NCBI GenBank assembly: GCA_023457035.1
Contig: JAEWNN010000053.1
Coordinates: forward strand, 1-42,754
Length of the DNA: 42,754 nt
DNA from: Verrucomicrobiota bacterium
GTDB taxonomy: Bacteria; Verrucomicrobiota; Verrucomicrobiia; Opitutales; Opitutaceae
Reading direction: 5' to 3'
The first letter of the stretch is position 1. Every line of letters begins with the position of its first letter. Below the pieces are notes generated by a model. The model saw only the letters and a program-made list of their open reading frames with translations, did not search any database and was not told the DNA's origin. This document shows, in pieces, positions 33,011 to 41,243 of this stretch. Made by a program: the position numbers and the translations under genes.

Positions 33011-34276
33011 TCAGGGGCCCTTGTCGGGCCATGGCGGCAACTCATGCCCGAGCGCCTTGGCAAAGGCGGACCGGCATTCGGAGCAAAGGCCAGCACCTTT
33101 CGCATCATGCTCGTTAAGAGAGCTCGAATACGAACGCGCGCAACGGGGGTCCGCGCAGCGCGGCACTCCGACGGCGAAGCCAAACGACGAAAGCAGCTGT
33201 TTGGTGGTGCGCTCGACCAACCGCTCACGATTGGGCGGCTCGCCGGTGAAACTCGCGGTGAATCGCTCGTACGAGGCCACGGCATAGTTGCCGTTCTCGA
33301 GCGCACTGCCGAAGAGAAAATTCGCCGTCCCCGAATAGAGGTCCATCGGAAGCACCGCCAGATGGACCACCCGGGGCTTCCCCTGGTCCGGGTATTCCCG
33401 GGCGAGCACAGCCAGCAAGCGATCGGTGTCCCACTGGAGCCGCCTGTCCGCCTCGGCCAGCGCGGCCGTGAACGCCGCCAGCTTCTCCTTGCCCCCGTCC
33501 TGTTGGCACAGCCGTTCCATTACGCCGATGACCTCGTCGTCGCTCAGCTCCTCCGGAGCTGCGCCTTTCCTGCTCGGCAGGAACACCGCAAGCCGCGGAT
33601 CCGCCCACGGCAGATTCTTGCGCAGGTGCTTGATGAGCCGACTCCGCCCGGTCCGATCGGCGGCGCCCACTCCCAAGTGCGCGGTGGCAACGCCGACGCG
33701 GATGCCGAGCCCGGCCGATAAACGCCCGCCTGCCTCGTTCAGCAGCCAGCGGCGGCCCCCGGGGCCGGGTACCAGAATCAGGATCGTCTCTCCTGAGTTG
33801 GGCGCGAGATCCGCCGGTGCCGGCAGTTGGGGCGGCGGGATGCCACCGAGCAGTGCGTGACAGGCCTCCTGCAGTTTATCCGTCTCGGCCAAGGCCTGTA
33901 CCTGTCCGGCCACATCGCGGGCGGCAACAGTCTCCCCGAGCTGCTGCAGCACTTCCGCATAGCGCTCCTTCGCGTCCAGATCCCATGGTCGCACCAGCCC
34001 AGCCCGGCGATAGTACTCGCACGCCTGCTCCAGTTTTCCCTCCGACCGGAAGAAGTCGGCCGCACCGACCAGTGCACCGCCCTGCCGACCGGCTTCGATG
34101 TTGTCTCCCTTCTCGTAGATCTTCCACACGCGATCCGCCGCGGCTCGAACGGACTCCCCCACGGGCTGGGCGGGGTCGGCCGCCAGCGCATCCCCAACCA
34201 GAATAGTCGCCAAAAGAATGAGCCACAGGCCCCGCCCGAACACGAACAGCAACCCCGCCGGTATCGGAATCTTCAT
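33011..34276 (-). CDS. Exported archaemetzincin-like protein without a zinc-protease motif
   Basis: 421 aa. Residues 1-33 are a signal peptide (MKIPIPAGLLFVFGRGLWLI then LLATILVGDALA). Residues 40-150 are a TPR-like helical region. Residues 160-410 resemble archaemetzincins (M54): QWDTDRLLAVLA, VVHLAVLPMDLYSGTANFLF and NYAVASYERF match the family's QYxxxxLL, DLY...NFVFG and AVxSxxR segments. The family motif HEXXHXXGX3CX4CMX17CXXC is recognisable from G370 on: C374, C379, C398 and C401 have exactly the family spacing, but S363, S364 and F367 replace the two zinc His and the Glu, R373 replaces the third His and A380 the Met. It is therefore probably catalytically inactive. An ATG at 34288 is an alternative start. 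Confidence 0.85.
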   Translation of the reverse strand: MKIPIPAGLLFVFGRGLWLILLATILVGDALAADPAQPVGESVRAAADRVWKIYEKGDNIEAGRQGGALVGAADFFRSEGKLEQACEYYRRAGLVRPWDLDAKERYAEVLQQLGETVAARDVAGQVQALAETDKLQEACHALLGGIPPPQLPAPADLAPNSGETILILVPGPGGRRWLLNEAGGRLSAGLGIRVGVATAHLGVGAADRTGRSRLIKHLRKNLPWADPRLAVFLPSRKGAAPEELSDDEVIGVMERLCQQDGGKEKLAAFTAALAEADRRLQWDTDRLLAVLAREYPDQGKPRVVHLAVLPMDLYSGTANFLFGSALENGNYAVASYERFTASFTGEPPNRERLVERTTKQLLSSFGFAVGVPRCADPRCARSYSSSLNEHDAKGAGLCSECRSAFAKALGHELPPWPDKGP

Positions 34277-34374
34277 GCCGCCACCCATACACCAACGGGA
34301 TTCCGGAGCAATCACCCGCGTGGGCAGATATCCGACCCGCCCCCCCCCCGGCGCAACGCCCACGGATAGGTGAC

Positions 34375-34690
34375 GGTTGACGGTGGACAGTGGCCGGTGG
34401 GCCGTGGGCGGTATCCGGTGGACGGTGGACAGTGGACAGTGGACGGTAACCGGTTGCCAGTTGCCGGTGAGTTGTGGGCGGAAGACGGGGGCTGAGGATG
34501 GACGCCAGAGGACGGAAGACGGTGAGCGGACTATCTGCGCTTTGCGAGCTCCGCGGCTCCGCGTGAGGCCGGATCGGGGCCGATGGCGGAAGGGGTGCAC
34601 GCGGAGACGCAGAGGACGCGGAGGACGGAGAACGGTGGACGGTAACCGGTGGCCGGTGAGTGGAAGACGGAAGACGGAAGACGGAAGCGA
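34375..34690. repeat. Degenerate short direct repeats (GGTGGACAGT and GGAAGACG types)
   Basis: Many imperfect units such as GGTGGACGGTGGACAGTGG, GTAACCGGTTGCCAG, and three successive copies of GGAAGACG at the right end. The sequence is strongly purine-biased on the plus strand. A related block (GGCCGGTGGCCAGTAGCCGG type) lies inside the polyferredoxin gene at about 38640-38725, showing the same repeat family in both coding and non-coding DNA. Confidence 0.75.
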
Positions 34691-34811
34691 GCCTGCCGTC
34701 ACGGCTCCGTGGCCCCGTAGGTCCTGTCTCCGACTGGGCGCCTGCGATCCACGGCGGCGCCCGAGCTCTCGCCCCAAGCCCGGGCGGTTCCCTGCCGACT
34801 TACGCCCGTCG

Positions 34812-34832
34812 GGGCCGGTCGTAGACCGGCCC
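34812..34832. repeat. Perfect 9-bp hairpin with a 3-nt loop
   Basis: GGGCCGGTC-GTA-GACCGGCCC. The geometry equals the hairpin at 10114-10134 although the stem sequence differs. It lies 66 nt beyond the Deg protease stop (minus strand) but has no T run, so it is not a standard terminator. Confidence 0.6.
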
Positions 34833-34897
34833 TACTCCAGATCGACGCCGATCCGGAAGCCGGCCGCGCCGCAGCCGGCCTCGGGTGGGGGCGCGGG

Positions 34898-36460
34898 CTA
34901 TTGGGCGGGCTTGGCGTTCCAGACCTCAAGCAGGTCGGGGGAGCCTTGGGCGCGCACGCCGTTGTCGCCGAGGATCTCCTCGGTGGCGGCGAGCAACTCC
35001 TGGCGCTTGAAAACCTGGGCCTCGGCGCCGCGCCGGTCGAAGGCGACGGAGATGAACTCCTCGCGGCTGTCGCGCAGGACCGCGACGAGATGGGCGAGGT
35101 TCTTGATGGCGATGCCGTTGACGGTTTTGACGACGCAGGCGATGGGGTTGTCGTAGCCCTTGGCGAGCTTGTGCGGGAAAAACGGGGAACAGACGACCAC
35201 GAGTTCCTCGCCGGGGAAGGCCGGCCGGTCGCCGAGGCGCAGGAGCAGCGGGTTGGCGGTGAAGCCGAGGGCGAAGCCGATCTGGATCTTGTTGCCGACG
35301 ACGCCGGAGACGAAGGGCTTGGTGGCGGCGGAGAAGACGTAGGGGCCGTAGATGAAGTACGAGGGATAGGTGCCCTCGAGGTCGGGGACGAGCTGCGGGC
35401 GGTCGGCGGGGGCGGGCAGTTCGATGGCGAGCTCCTGGCCGGCGCGAACGAGGGTGAGCGGGATCTTGCCGTCGCGCGCGAGGTGCTGGGCCTTGTAGCC
35501 GAAGGAGACGCGGAGGTTGGGCGTGAGGCGGATCATGCCGTCCTCGTCGATCGGGGTGTCGCCGATGTGGGTAACAACATCCCATTCGCGCAACGGGTAG
35601 TCGGCCGTGTCGTCGGCGGGTTTGTGGACGACGAGGCCCTTGGTGCCCGGGGGGAGCCGGAGGAAGTCGCGCAGCGCGGGGTTTTGCAGGGTCTGGAACT
35701 CGTCGAAGATGCCGGGTTTGCCGTCGTAGCGGCCGTCGGCGATGTCGTGGAGGAACAGTTGGATCTCCTCGGAGGGGATGATGTAGCCGATGTTGTCGGC
35801 GCCGCCGAGGTGGCTGAAGGCCAGCCCGATCATGCGGTCGCCGACGACGGCCGGGCCGCCGGAGTTGCCGGGGTTGATGGCGGCGTCGATCTGGATACGC
35901 AGGCCTGAGGTGCTGTGGTTGTACCGGCCGAACTCGATGCGGGAGACGATGCCCTTGGTGATGGACAATTCGGTGCCGCCGGTGGGGAACCCGTAGGCCA
36001 TGACGGCATCCTTCACGGCGGGCATGGTGTCGGCGAAGGCGAGGGGCGGGTGGGTGGCGAAGAGCGCCTCGTCGTCGAGCTTGAGCACGGCCAGATCGAT
36101 GCCGGGCGCGAGGGCCTCGACGGTGGCGGAAATCTTCTCGGCGGATTGGTTGGCCTGCACCTGCACCTGGCTGGCGTAGAGGACGACGTGGGCGTTGGTG
36201 AGGATGCGGTTGCCGGCGATCACGACGCCGCTGCCGGTGGCCTCGTTGGGCGCCTGCTTGGTCCAAGGGCGGAAGGTGTCCGGGTTGCGCTTGGTGGCGA
36301 AGATCTTGACCACGGAGTTCTCGACACCGCTGGCCGGGGCGACGGCGGGGTCGCTGGCGGCGGCGGGGGCGGTGGGCACCGCGGCGGCGAGCGGGCCGGC
36401 CAGCAGTGTCGCGAGCCCGAGGAGGGTGGCGAGTCGGCGGGGGAGGAGGGGCGGTGTCAT
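34898..36460 (-). CDS. Deg/HtrA-type serine protease (trypsin-like with two PDZ-like regions)
   Basis: 520 aa, periplasmic with a signal peptide in the first 27 residues. The protease domain has the catalytic triad: TNAHVV (His91), GIDLAVL (Asp122) and INPGNSGGP (Ser200). Residues about 260-500 hold PDZ-like segments, including LREWDVVTHIGDTPIDEDGM and the later VVKTVNGIAIKNL. The long C-terminal region is like the Deg9-type proteases rather than classical DegP. It would degrade misfolded periplasmic proteins. It lies 124 nt downstream of the sigma factor gene on the same strand. The ATG at 36460 gives a proper signal peptide. Confidence 0.88.
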   Translation of the reverse strand: MTPPLLPRRLATLLGLATLLAGPLAAAVPTAPAAASDPAVAPASGVENSVVKIFATKRNPDTFRPWTKQAPNEATGSGVVIAGNRILTNAHVVLYASQVQVQANQSAEKISATVEALAPGIDLAVLKLDDEALFATHPPLAFADTMPAVKDAVMAYGFPTGGTELSITKGIVSRIEFGRYNHSTSGLRIQIDAAINPGNSGGPAVVGDRMIGLAFSHLGGADNIGYIIPSEEIQLFLHDIADGRYDGKPGIFDEFQTLQNPALRDFLRLPPGTKGLVVHKPADDTADYPLREWDVVTHIGDTPIDEDGMIRLTPNLRVSFGYKAQHLARDGKIPLTLVRAGQELAIELPAPADRPQLVPDLEGTYPSYFIYGPYVFSAATKPFVSGVVGNKIQIGFALGFTANPLLLRLGDRPAFPGEELVVVCSPFFPHKLAKGYDNPIACVVKTVNGIAIKNLAHLVAVLRDSREEFISVAFDRRGAEAQVFKRQELLAATEEILGDNGVRAQGSPDLLEVWNAKPAQ

Positions 36461-36583
36461 GGGCGCAGGGGAAGGAGCTGGTGGAGGAGGCTCCGGTCTC
36501 CGGGAGGCCGAAGCCGGCGCGACCCGACTCTGTGGTGACGAGCGGGACGGGACTGGCGGGCGCGGCCGTGGGGGGCGCGGCGC

Positions 36584-37684
36584 TCAGCGGTCGGGGCGCT
36601 TGGACTTCTCGGTGATGAACTCGCGGATGACGGCCATGCGCTCGCGGACGCGACGCTCCTCGTCGATGTCGTCCTTGGTGCGCTGGGTCTCGATGCGGCG
36701 CATGGCCTTGCGCATCTTCGAGATCGCGAGGTTCTGGAGTTGGCGGACGCGCTCGCGGGTGACGTTGAAGAGCTTGCCGACCTCCTCGAGGGTCATCTCG
36801 TTGTTCCCGTCGATGCCGAAGCGCAGCTTGATGATGCGCGCCTCGCGTTCGTCGAGGGAGTCGAGCAGGTCGCGCAGATCGCCCTGGATGTTCTTCTCGC
36901 GGAGGGTCTCGTAGGGGCTGGCGGCGTTCTCGTCGCCGACGATCTCGCCGAAGGGGCTGCCGCCCTCCTCGTCGTTGAGGGGGGCGTCGAGTGAGGCGGG
37001 TCGCACGCTCACCGTCTTCATGTGGGCGATCTTGTTGGTCGGGATCTGCATCTCGATCGCGATCTCCTCCTCGGTGGGTTCGCGACCGAACTCCTCGGTG
37101 AGGGCGGTGGCGACCTTGCGCATCTTGGAGATCTTGTCGACGAGATGGACGGGCAGGCGGATCGTCTTGGACTGGTTGGCCAGTGCGCGCTTGATCGACT
37201 GCTTGATCCACCAAGCGGCGTAGGTGGAGAGCTTGCCACCCTTGGCGGGGTCGAAACGTTCGACGGCCTTGATGAGGCCGATGTTGCCCTCGCTGATAAG
37301 GTCGAGCAGCGGGAGGCCGAAATCCTTGTAGTCGTGCGCGATCTTCACGACGAGGCGAAGGTTCGCCTGGATCATGTGGTTGCGGGCCTCGCGGTCGCCG
37401 CGCTTGATGCGTTTGGCCAGTGCCACCTCCTCGGCGGGGGTGAGCAGGGGAGTTTTGCCGATCTCGGTGAGGTATTGCTTGATCGTGCTGCGCTCCGGTT
37501 GGAGGTCGCGATCGGCGGCCGGGGCCACGCGAGTGCTCGTGGGCGGCAGGGCCGGAGGAGGCGCCCCGTCGTCGTCCGCGGGCGGACGGGGCGGCGGCGC
37601 GGCGTTGGTTACAGCAGTGCCTCCGCGGTCGGCGGGGGGGCGAACCTTGGCCTTCGGGCGCGATTTTGCGGTAGTGCGAGTCAC
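36584..37684 (-). CDS. rpoD: Sigma-70 family RNA polymerase sigma factor (RpoD/SigA-like)
   Basis: 366 aa. After a Pro/Ala-rich N-terminal 60 residues it has region 1.2 (YLTEIGKTPLLTPAEEVALA, 71-90), the region 2 core (NLRLVVKIAHDYKDFGLPLL, 108-127, then STYAAWWIKQSIKRAL with DNA-melting aromatics), region 3 (TEEFGREPTEEEIA) and region 4 (EREARIIKLRFGIDG, then VTRERVRQLQNLAISKMR). It lacks the large acidic region 1.1 of E. coli RpoD, so it could be a short primary sigma or an RpoS-like alternative. Every region needed for promoter recognition is intact. Confidence 0.9.
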   Translation of the reverse strand: MTRTTAKSRPKAKVRPPADRGGTAVTNAAPPPRPPADDDGAPPPALPPTSTRVAPAADRDLQPERSTIKQYLTEIGKTPLLTPAEEVALAKRIKRGDREARNHMIQANLRLVVKIAHDYKDFGLPLLDLISEGNIGLIKAVERFDPAKGGKLSTYAAWWIKQSIKRALANQSKTIRLPVHLVDKISKMRKVATALTEEFGREPTEEEIAIEMQIPTNKIAHMKTVSVRPASLDAPLNDEEGGSPFGEIVGDENAASPYETLREKNIQGDLRDLLDSLDEREARIIKLRFGIDGNNEMTLEEVGKLFNVTRERVRQLQNLAISKMRKAMRRIETQRTKDDIDEERRVRERMAVIREFITEKSKRPDR

Positions 37685-37859
37685 GGTCGGTCGGTAGCTG
37701 GCTGACGGTGCGCGAGATCCTCCCGCGGGTGAGTAGGTCGCAGGCTAGGTGGTTGCGGAGGGCGCGGCGATCTCTTTTTGCGGCACGGGTGCAGGAAATG
37801 TGCGGACAATGAGTCGTGGTGTCCGTGCGGCGTCGCCGGAGCTTGACCTCCGGATACCG

Positions 37860-39575
37860 CTAGAAGGGCAGCTCGTCGTCGCGGGTGGGGGCGGTGGCGG
37901 GCGCCTCGACCTTCTTCTCGGCGAGGCTGTGCACCGCGTGGGCCTTGACCGTGATGGCGCGCACGGGGCGGACGGGGCAGGCGTATTCGCAGGCGCCGCA
38001 ACCGATGCAGAGCTCCGGGTGCATGGTGGGCAGGCGGAGGTTGTCGCCGTAGGGCACGGTGTTGACGGCCTGCGTGGGGCAGTGTTCGGAGCAGGCGGCG
38101 CAGTCGGTGCCATTGGCCTGTACGATGCATTTGCGGTAGTCGATGTGCGCGACGCCGAGGCGGACGAGCTTCTTCTCCTCCAGGGGGAGCGGGAGGATGG
38201 CGCCGTCGGGGCAGACCTCGCCGCAGCGGTTGCACTCGAAGTTGCAGAATGAATGGTCGAAATCGAGGCGCGGCTTCATGATGCCGGCGAAGCCGTATTC
38301 GAGAAACGCGGGCTGGAGCACGTGGGTGGGGCAGGCGCTCACGCAGAGCTGGCAGGCGGTGCAGCGGTCGAGGAAGCGGGCGACGCCGCCCGAGCCGGGC
38401 GGGCTGAGGGGCGCGCGGCCGAAGCGGCGCGGCGGCTCGGGGGGGCGGCTGTCGTCGAGCGGCTCCTCGGCGCCGGGGGGGGCCGCGGCGGCGACGGCGA
38501 GCAGCGTGCCGACGCCGGTGGCGGCGGTGAGCGCGGCGGCGGTGCCGGTGATGAAGGCGCGGCGGGAGGCGTCGGGGATGGACGAGGGGGAATGGCCGAT
38601 GGACGATGGCGGATCAGCGAGGGGCGCGGAGGCGGGCCGGCCGGCGGTGTCCGATGGCCGGTTTTCGGTCGGCGGTGGCCGGTGGCCAGTAGCCGGTTTC
38701 CGGTCTCCGGTTTCCGGTTTCCAGCCGAACCGGTGGTGGATGCCGGATTCGTCGCAGGCGCTCACGCAGTTGTAGCAGGCGACGCAGCGGGAGTTGTCGA
38801 TCGTGCCGGAGCGCAGGTCGATGCACTGGGCTTTGCAGACACGCAGGCAGTCGCCGCACTTGCGGCAGCGATCCTGGTCGATCGCGAGCCGCCACGCGCC
38901 GGCGCCGGAGGCCAGACCGAGCAGCGTGCCGACGGGGCAGACGGTGTTGCAGTAGAGCCGGCCGCGGCGGGCGGCGAGGAGCGCGACCAGCAACAGCATC
39001 GCCGCGGGCACGGCGAGCGCCCCGGCGGCGGCCCATTGCGGCGGCACGCGGTAGAGCGCATCGAGGCCGACGGCGTTGGCCGGGCCGACGAGCCAGTTGT
39101 TGACGACGGTCACGATCGGACGGAAGAGCATCGAGCCGAAGCGGCCGAAGATGCTGTAGGGATCGAGCAACGCCAGCGTGAGCCCGGCCCAGCCGGCCGC
39201 GATGCCGGCGACCGTCGCCCAGAGGAACCCCTGGCGCACCCAAGTGGCGGGTTTGGCGTAGCGGAGCAGTTGCGGTTTGCGGCGCAACCAGGCGGCGGTG
39301 CGGGCGACAGCGTCCTGGAACAGGCCGAGCGGGCAGAGCACCGAGCAATAGACGCGGCCGAAGGCGAGCGTGGCGACGAGGATGGCGACGGCGGCGACGG
39401 AGAGCGAGGCGCCGGTGACCAGCGAGAGCGCCGCGGGCACGAACTGCACGGAGGCGAGTGCGTGGGAGAGTTTCTCGTCGACGAGGCCGCGGAAGTCGAC
39501 GAAGGCGGCCGTCAGCAGTGCGAGGACGACGATGGCGAGCGTGGCGCGGGTGTATTTGAGCCAGTGACGGCGCAT
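37860..39575 (-). CDS. NapH/NapG-like fused polyferredoxin, membrane-anchored
   Basis: 571 aa. Residues 1-230 form a NapH-like membrane domain of about five helices with CSVLCP (77-82) and CNTVCP (209-214). Residues 237-275 carry two [4Fe-4S] motifs. Residues 286-335 are a Pro-rich low-complexity linker encoded by repeat DNA. SRRAFITGTAAALTAA (337-352) then looks like an internal Tat signal. Four more [4Fe-4S] motifs lie at 405-415, 444-455, 483-499 and 523-533. The arrangement is a NapH and a NapG-like protein joined end to end. It would move electrons across the inner membrane; the partner is unknown. A DUF362 gene precedes it 164 nt upstream on the same strand, a pairing also met elsewhere. 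No internal start codon occurs near the Tat motif. Confidence 0.85.
   Translation of the reverse strand: MRRHWLKYTRATLAIVVLALLTAAFVDFRGLVDEKLSHALASVQFVPAALSLVTGASLSVAAVAILVATLAFGRVYCSVLCPLGLFQDAVARTAAWLRRKPQLLRYAKPATWVRQGFLWATVAGIAAGWAGLTLALLDPYSIFGRFGSMLFRPIVTVVNNWLVGPANAVGLDALYRVPPQWAAAGALAVPAAMLLLVALLAARRGRLYCNTVCPVGTLLGLASGAGAWRLAIDQDRCRKCGDCLRVCKAQCIDLRSGTIDNSRCVACYNCVSACDESGIHHRFGWKPETGDRKPATGHRPPPTENRPSDTAGRPASAPLADPPSSIGHSPSSIPDASRRAFITGTAAALTAATGVGTLLAVAAAAPPGAEEPLDDSRPPEPPRRFGRAPLSPPGSGGVARFLDRCTACQLCVSACPTHVLQPAFLEYGFAGIMKPRLDFDHSFCNFECNRCGEVCPDGAILPLPLEEKKLVRLGVAHIDYRKCIVQANGTDCAACSEHCPTQAVNTVPYGDNLRLPTMHPELCIGCGACEYACPVRPVRAITVKAHAVHSLAEKKVEAPATAPTRDDELPF
38640..38725. repeat. 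Low-complexity repeat inside the polyferredoxin gene
   Basis: Units of the type GGCCGGTGGCCAGTAGCCGG and TTTCCGGTCTCCGGTTTCCGG, related to the intergenic block at 34375-34690. It is in frame and codes for a Pro/Arg-rich linker at residues 286-312 of the polyferredoxin, with further low-complexity coding to about 38571. It marks the junction between the NapH-like and NapG-like halves. Confidence 0.75.
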
Positions 39576-39621
39576 GGGACGGTGGGGAGCTGGAACGCGC
39601 GGCGCGCAGGGCGCGGGGCGG

Positions 39622-39736
39622 GCTGAACGACGTTGCCGTTCAGCTACGGTGGGAGGCGAGGGTGCTGAACGACTTCATCGTCCAGCCACGGTGGTGGGCA
39701 AGGAGGCTGAACGGCTGCGCCGTCCAGCCACGGGGG
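39622..39736 (-). repeat. Three tandem 42-nt hairpin units with covariation
   Basis: Units begin at 39622, 39664 and 39706, exactly 42 nt apart. Each has a 10-bp stem and a 3-nt loop (39622-39644, 39664-39686, 39706-39728) and a shared ACGGTGG-type spacer. On the plus strand the stems have A-C mismatches at four places in total; on the minus strand each of these becomes G-U, and all ten pairs of each stem form. This indicates selection on an RNA of the minus strand. The array fills most of the 163 nt between the DUF362 stop and the polyferredoxin start. Confidence 0.85.
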
Positions 39737-39738
39737 GC

Positions 39739-40695
39739 TCAGGCGAGCTTGATGCTGCGCACCTCGGCGGCGGAGAGGTCGGTGGTGCCGAGTCGCAGGT
39801 CGGCGCCGATCTTCACGTGGGTGACCTTCTCGGGCGTGTAGCCGAGGAGCTTGGTGCACGCGGTGTCGATCAGCACGGGATCGGTGGAGGCGAGGAGGCG
39901 CTTCATCTCGACACAGTCCTCGACGGATTTGCCGCGGGGGCCGTTGCGCACCATCGGGTGGTAGGCATCGACGATGTTGAGGTCGGGTTTCCGCAGCGTG
40001 AGGAAGTCGGCGATGGTCTGCTGCAGGTCGACGTTGTGGTAGACGCCGCGGTCCCAGACGCAGCCCATGAGGTTTTTCATGGCAGAGGACATCTGCGCAC
40101 CGCCGTGGTGCTTGAGGACGGGGACGTTGATGAAGACGTCGGAGTCGAGCACGAGCTCGTGGACCTTGGCGCTTTTGAGCTTCACGCCGCCGGGGATGGG
40201 GGTCTCGCGGTAGAGGGACTCGTCCTTGCCGTTGACGACGCGGGCGCCGGCGTCGCGCGCCGCCTTCTCGATGCCGCTGTTGGCGTAGCAGCGCTGCCAC
40301 TGGTCGCAGGTGTTGTCGAAGATGGCGACGGATTTTGCGCCGGCCTGCAGGCAGAGCTCCACGAGGCGGGCGACGAGGGCCGGGTGGGTGTTGGCGCCGC
40401 GCTCCGGGGGGGCGTCCCAACCGATGTTGGGCTTGATGAGGACGGTCTGCCCGGGCTTCACGAAGGCGCCGATACCACCGAGGGCCTCGAGCGCCTTGTC
40501 GAGCATCGCGACGCGGTCGCCGTCGCGCACGGCGACCAGCAGGGGGCGGGCACCGGGAGGGGCATCAGCCGGGGCGGGGGACCCGGCGGCGGGGTCGAGG
40601 GGCGCATCGGCGGCGAAGAGGCGGTCGAAATCGAGGAGGGTGGTGGCGGCCCCGAGGGCGAGACCGGTTTTGAGGAAGGTGCGGCGATCGTTCAT
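39739..40695 (-). CDS. DUF362 domain protein with a Tat signal
   Basis: 318 aa. The N-terminus MNDRRTFLKTGLALGAATTL has the twin-arginine motif RRTFLK, so the folded protein would be exported. The rest matches DUF362: LIKPNIGWDAPPERGANTHP, IFDNTCDQWQRCY, VPVLKHHGGAQMSSAMKNLM and DAYHPMVRNGPRG. DUF362 proteins often sit beside polyferredoxins or carry ferredoxin domains, suggesting a redox or metal-related job, but the reaction is unknown. The next gene on the strand is the polyferredoxin. The gene ends 3 nt before the hairpin array. Start at 40695. Confidence 0.88.
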   Translation of the reverse strand: MNDRRTFLKTGLALGAATTLLDFDRLFAADAPLDPAAGSPAPADAPPGARPLLVAVRDGDRVAMLDKALEALGGIGAFVKPGQTVLIKPNIGWDAPPERGANTHPALVARLVELCLQAGAKSVAIFDNTCDQWQRCYANSGIEKAARDAGARVVNGKDESLYRETPIPGGVKLKSAKVHELVLDSDVFINVPVLKHHGGAQMSSAMKNLMGCVWDRGVYHNVDLQQTIADFLTLRKPDLNIVDAYHPMVRNGPRGKSVEDCVEMKRLLASTDPVLIDTACTKLLGYTPEKVTHVKIGADLRLGTTDLSAAEVRSIKLA

Positions 40696-40972
40696 GGGAT
40701 GACTTTCGGTGCGGGCGCGGGCTGGGCTCGCGCGGGTGGGTAGGTGCCGGAGTGTATCCCGGTGAGGGGCGGGTGACCCCGCATGGTTTGCGAAAAGCTC
40801 GGCGGAATTTGCGGCGGCGAACGAATCCGACGCGAATTATTGCCTGGAGCGGGTGGAGCGCACCGGCTGGGGTCCGGTGTGCCTGGCCGGGTGCGCGAGC
40901 GCCGGGGTGGGCTCCGGGAAAATTCCCCCTTGCGTTCGCCCGGGGCGCTCCTTTTTCTGCCCGGCTCCCATC
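40696..40972. promoter_or_regulatory. Leader region of the rpmI-rplT operon
   Basis: 277 nt between divergent genes. It must contain the promoter for rpmI-rplT and that for DUF362. In many bacteria L20 represses its own operon by binding a leader RNA; the length here would allow such a site, but I do not see a recognisable L20-binding fold. infC, the usual first gene of this operon, is not present upstream. A TTCGCCCGGGGCGCTCC stretch lies shortly before the ATG. Confidence 0.4.
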
Positions 40973-41167
40973 ATGCAGAAGACCAAGAAGTCCATCGCCA
41001 AGCGCTTCAAGATTTCCGGCACCGGAAAGCTGATCCGCCGCACTCCGGGCTTCCGTCACCTGCTTGCCTCCAAGAGCACGAAGCAGAAGCGTCGTGCCTC
41101 CAAGGACAAGCTCGTGGCTCCCGGCCATGCCGAGGCGCTCCTCCGTGGGCTCCCGCACGGCCTCTAA
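40973..41167 (+). CDS. rpmI: 50S ribosomal protein L35
   Basis: 64 aa, basic. MQKTKKSIAKRFKISGTGKL, then IRRTPGFRHLLASKSTKQKR is a typical L35 with the KRFKxTGxGK core. Length is right. The ATG at 40973 begins the family start; a longer frame from 40853 adds an unrelated Cys/Gly-rich stretch. It precedes rplT by 76 nt, the standard gene order. There is no infC upstream. Confidence 0.95.
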   Translation: MQKTKKSIAKRFKISGTGKLIRRTPGFRHLLASKSTKQKRRASKDKLVAPGHAEALLRGLPHGL

Positions 41168-41243
41168 AACCCGGAACAACCACAACCGATCAGGCGGGTA
41201 ACTCCTGTAGGCGACCTGCCGATCCTCAACCACCCATCCCAAC

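Larger units (their letters stand above)
34277..34897. other. Intergenic region rich in low-complexity repeats
   Basis: 621 nt between the archaemetzincin-like start and the Deg protease stop, both on the minus strand. It holds the promoter of the former gene, which I could not place, a repeat block at 34375-34690, and hairpins at 34812-34832 and roughly 34858-34884. Apart from these there is no gene-like frame with family features. Confidence 0.5.

Noticed and set aside
34375..34690. Possible CRISPR array
   Set aside because: The units are short, degenerate and without regular spacers, and there are no cas genes.
35160..39626. Several plus-strand ORFs opposite the Deg protease, sigma factor and polyferredoxin
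   Set aside because: Gly/Glu/Val-rich shadows; the minus-strand genes have complete catalytic or cluster-binding motifs.
39622..39736. Possible CRISPR array or terminator series
   Set aside because: Only three units with no unique spacers; no T runs follow the stems. The covariation points to an RNA structural role.
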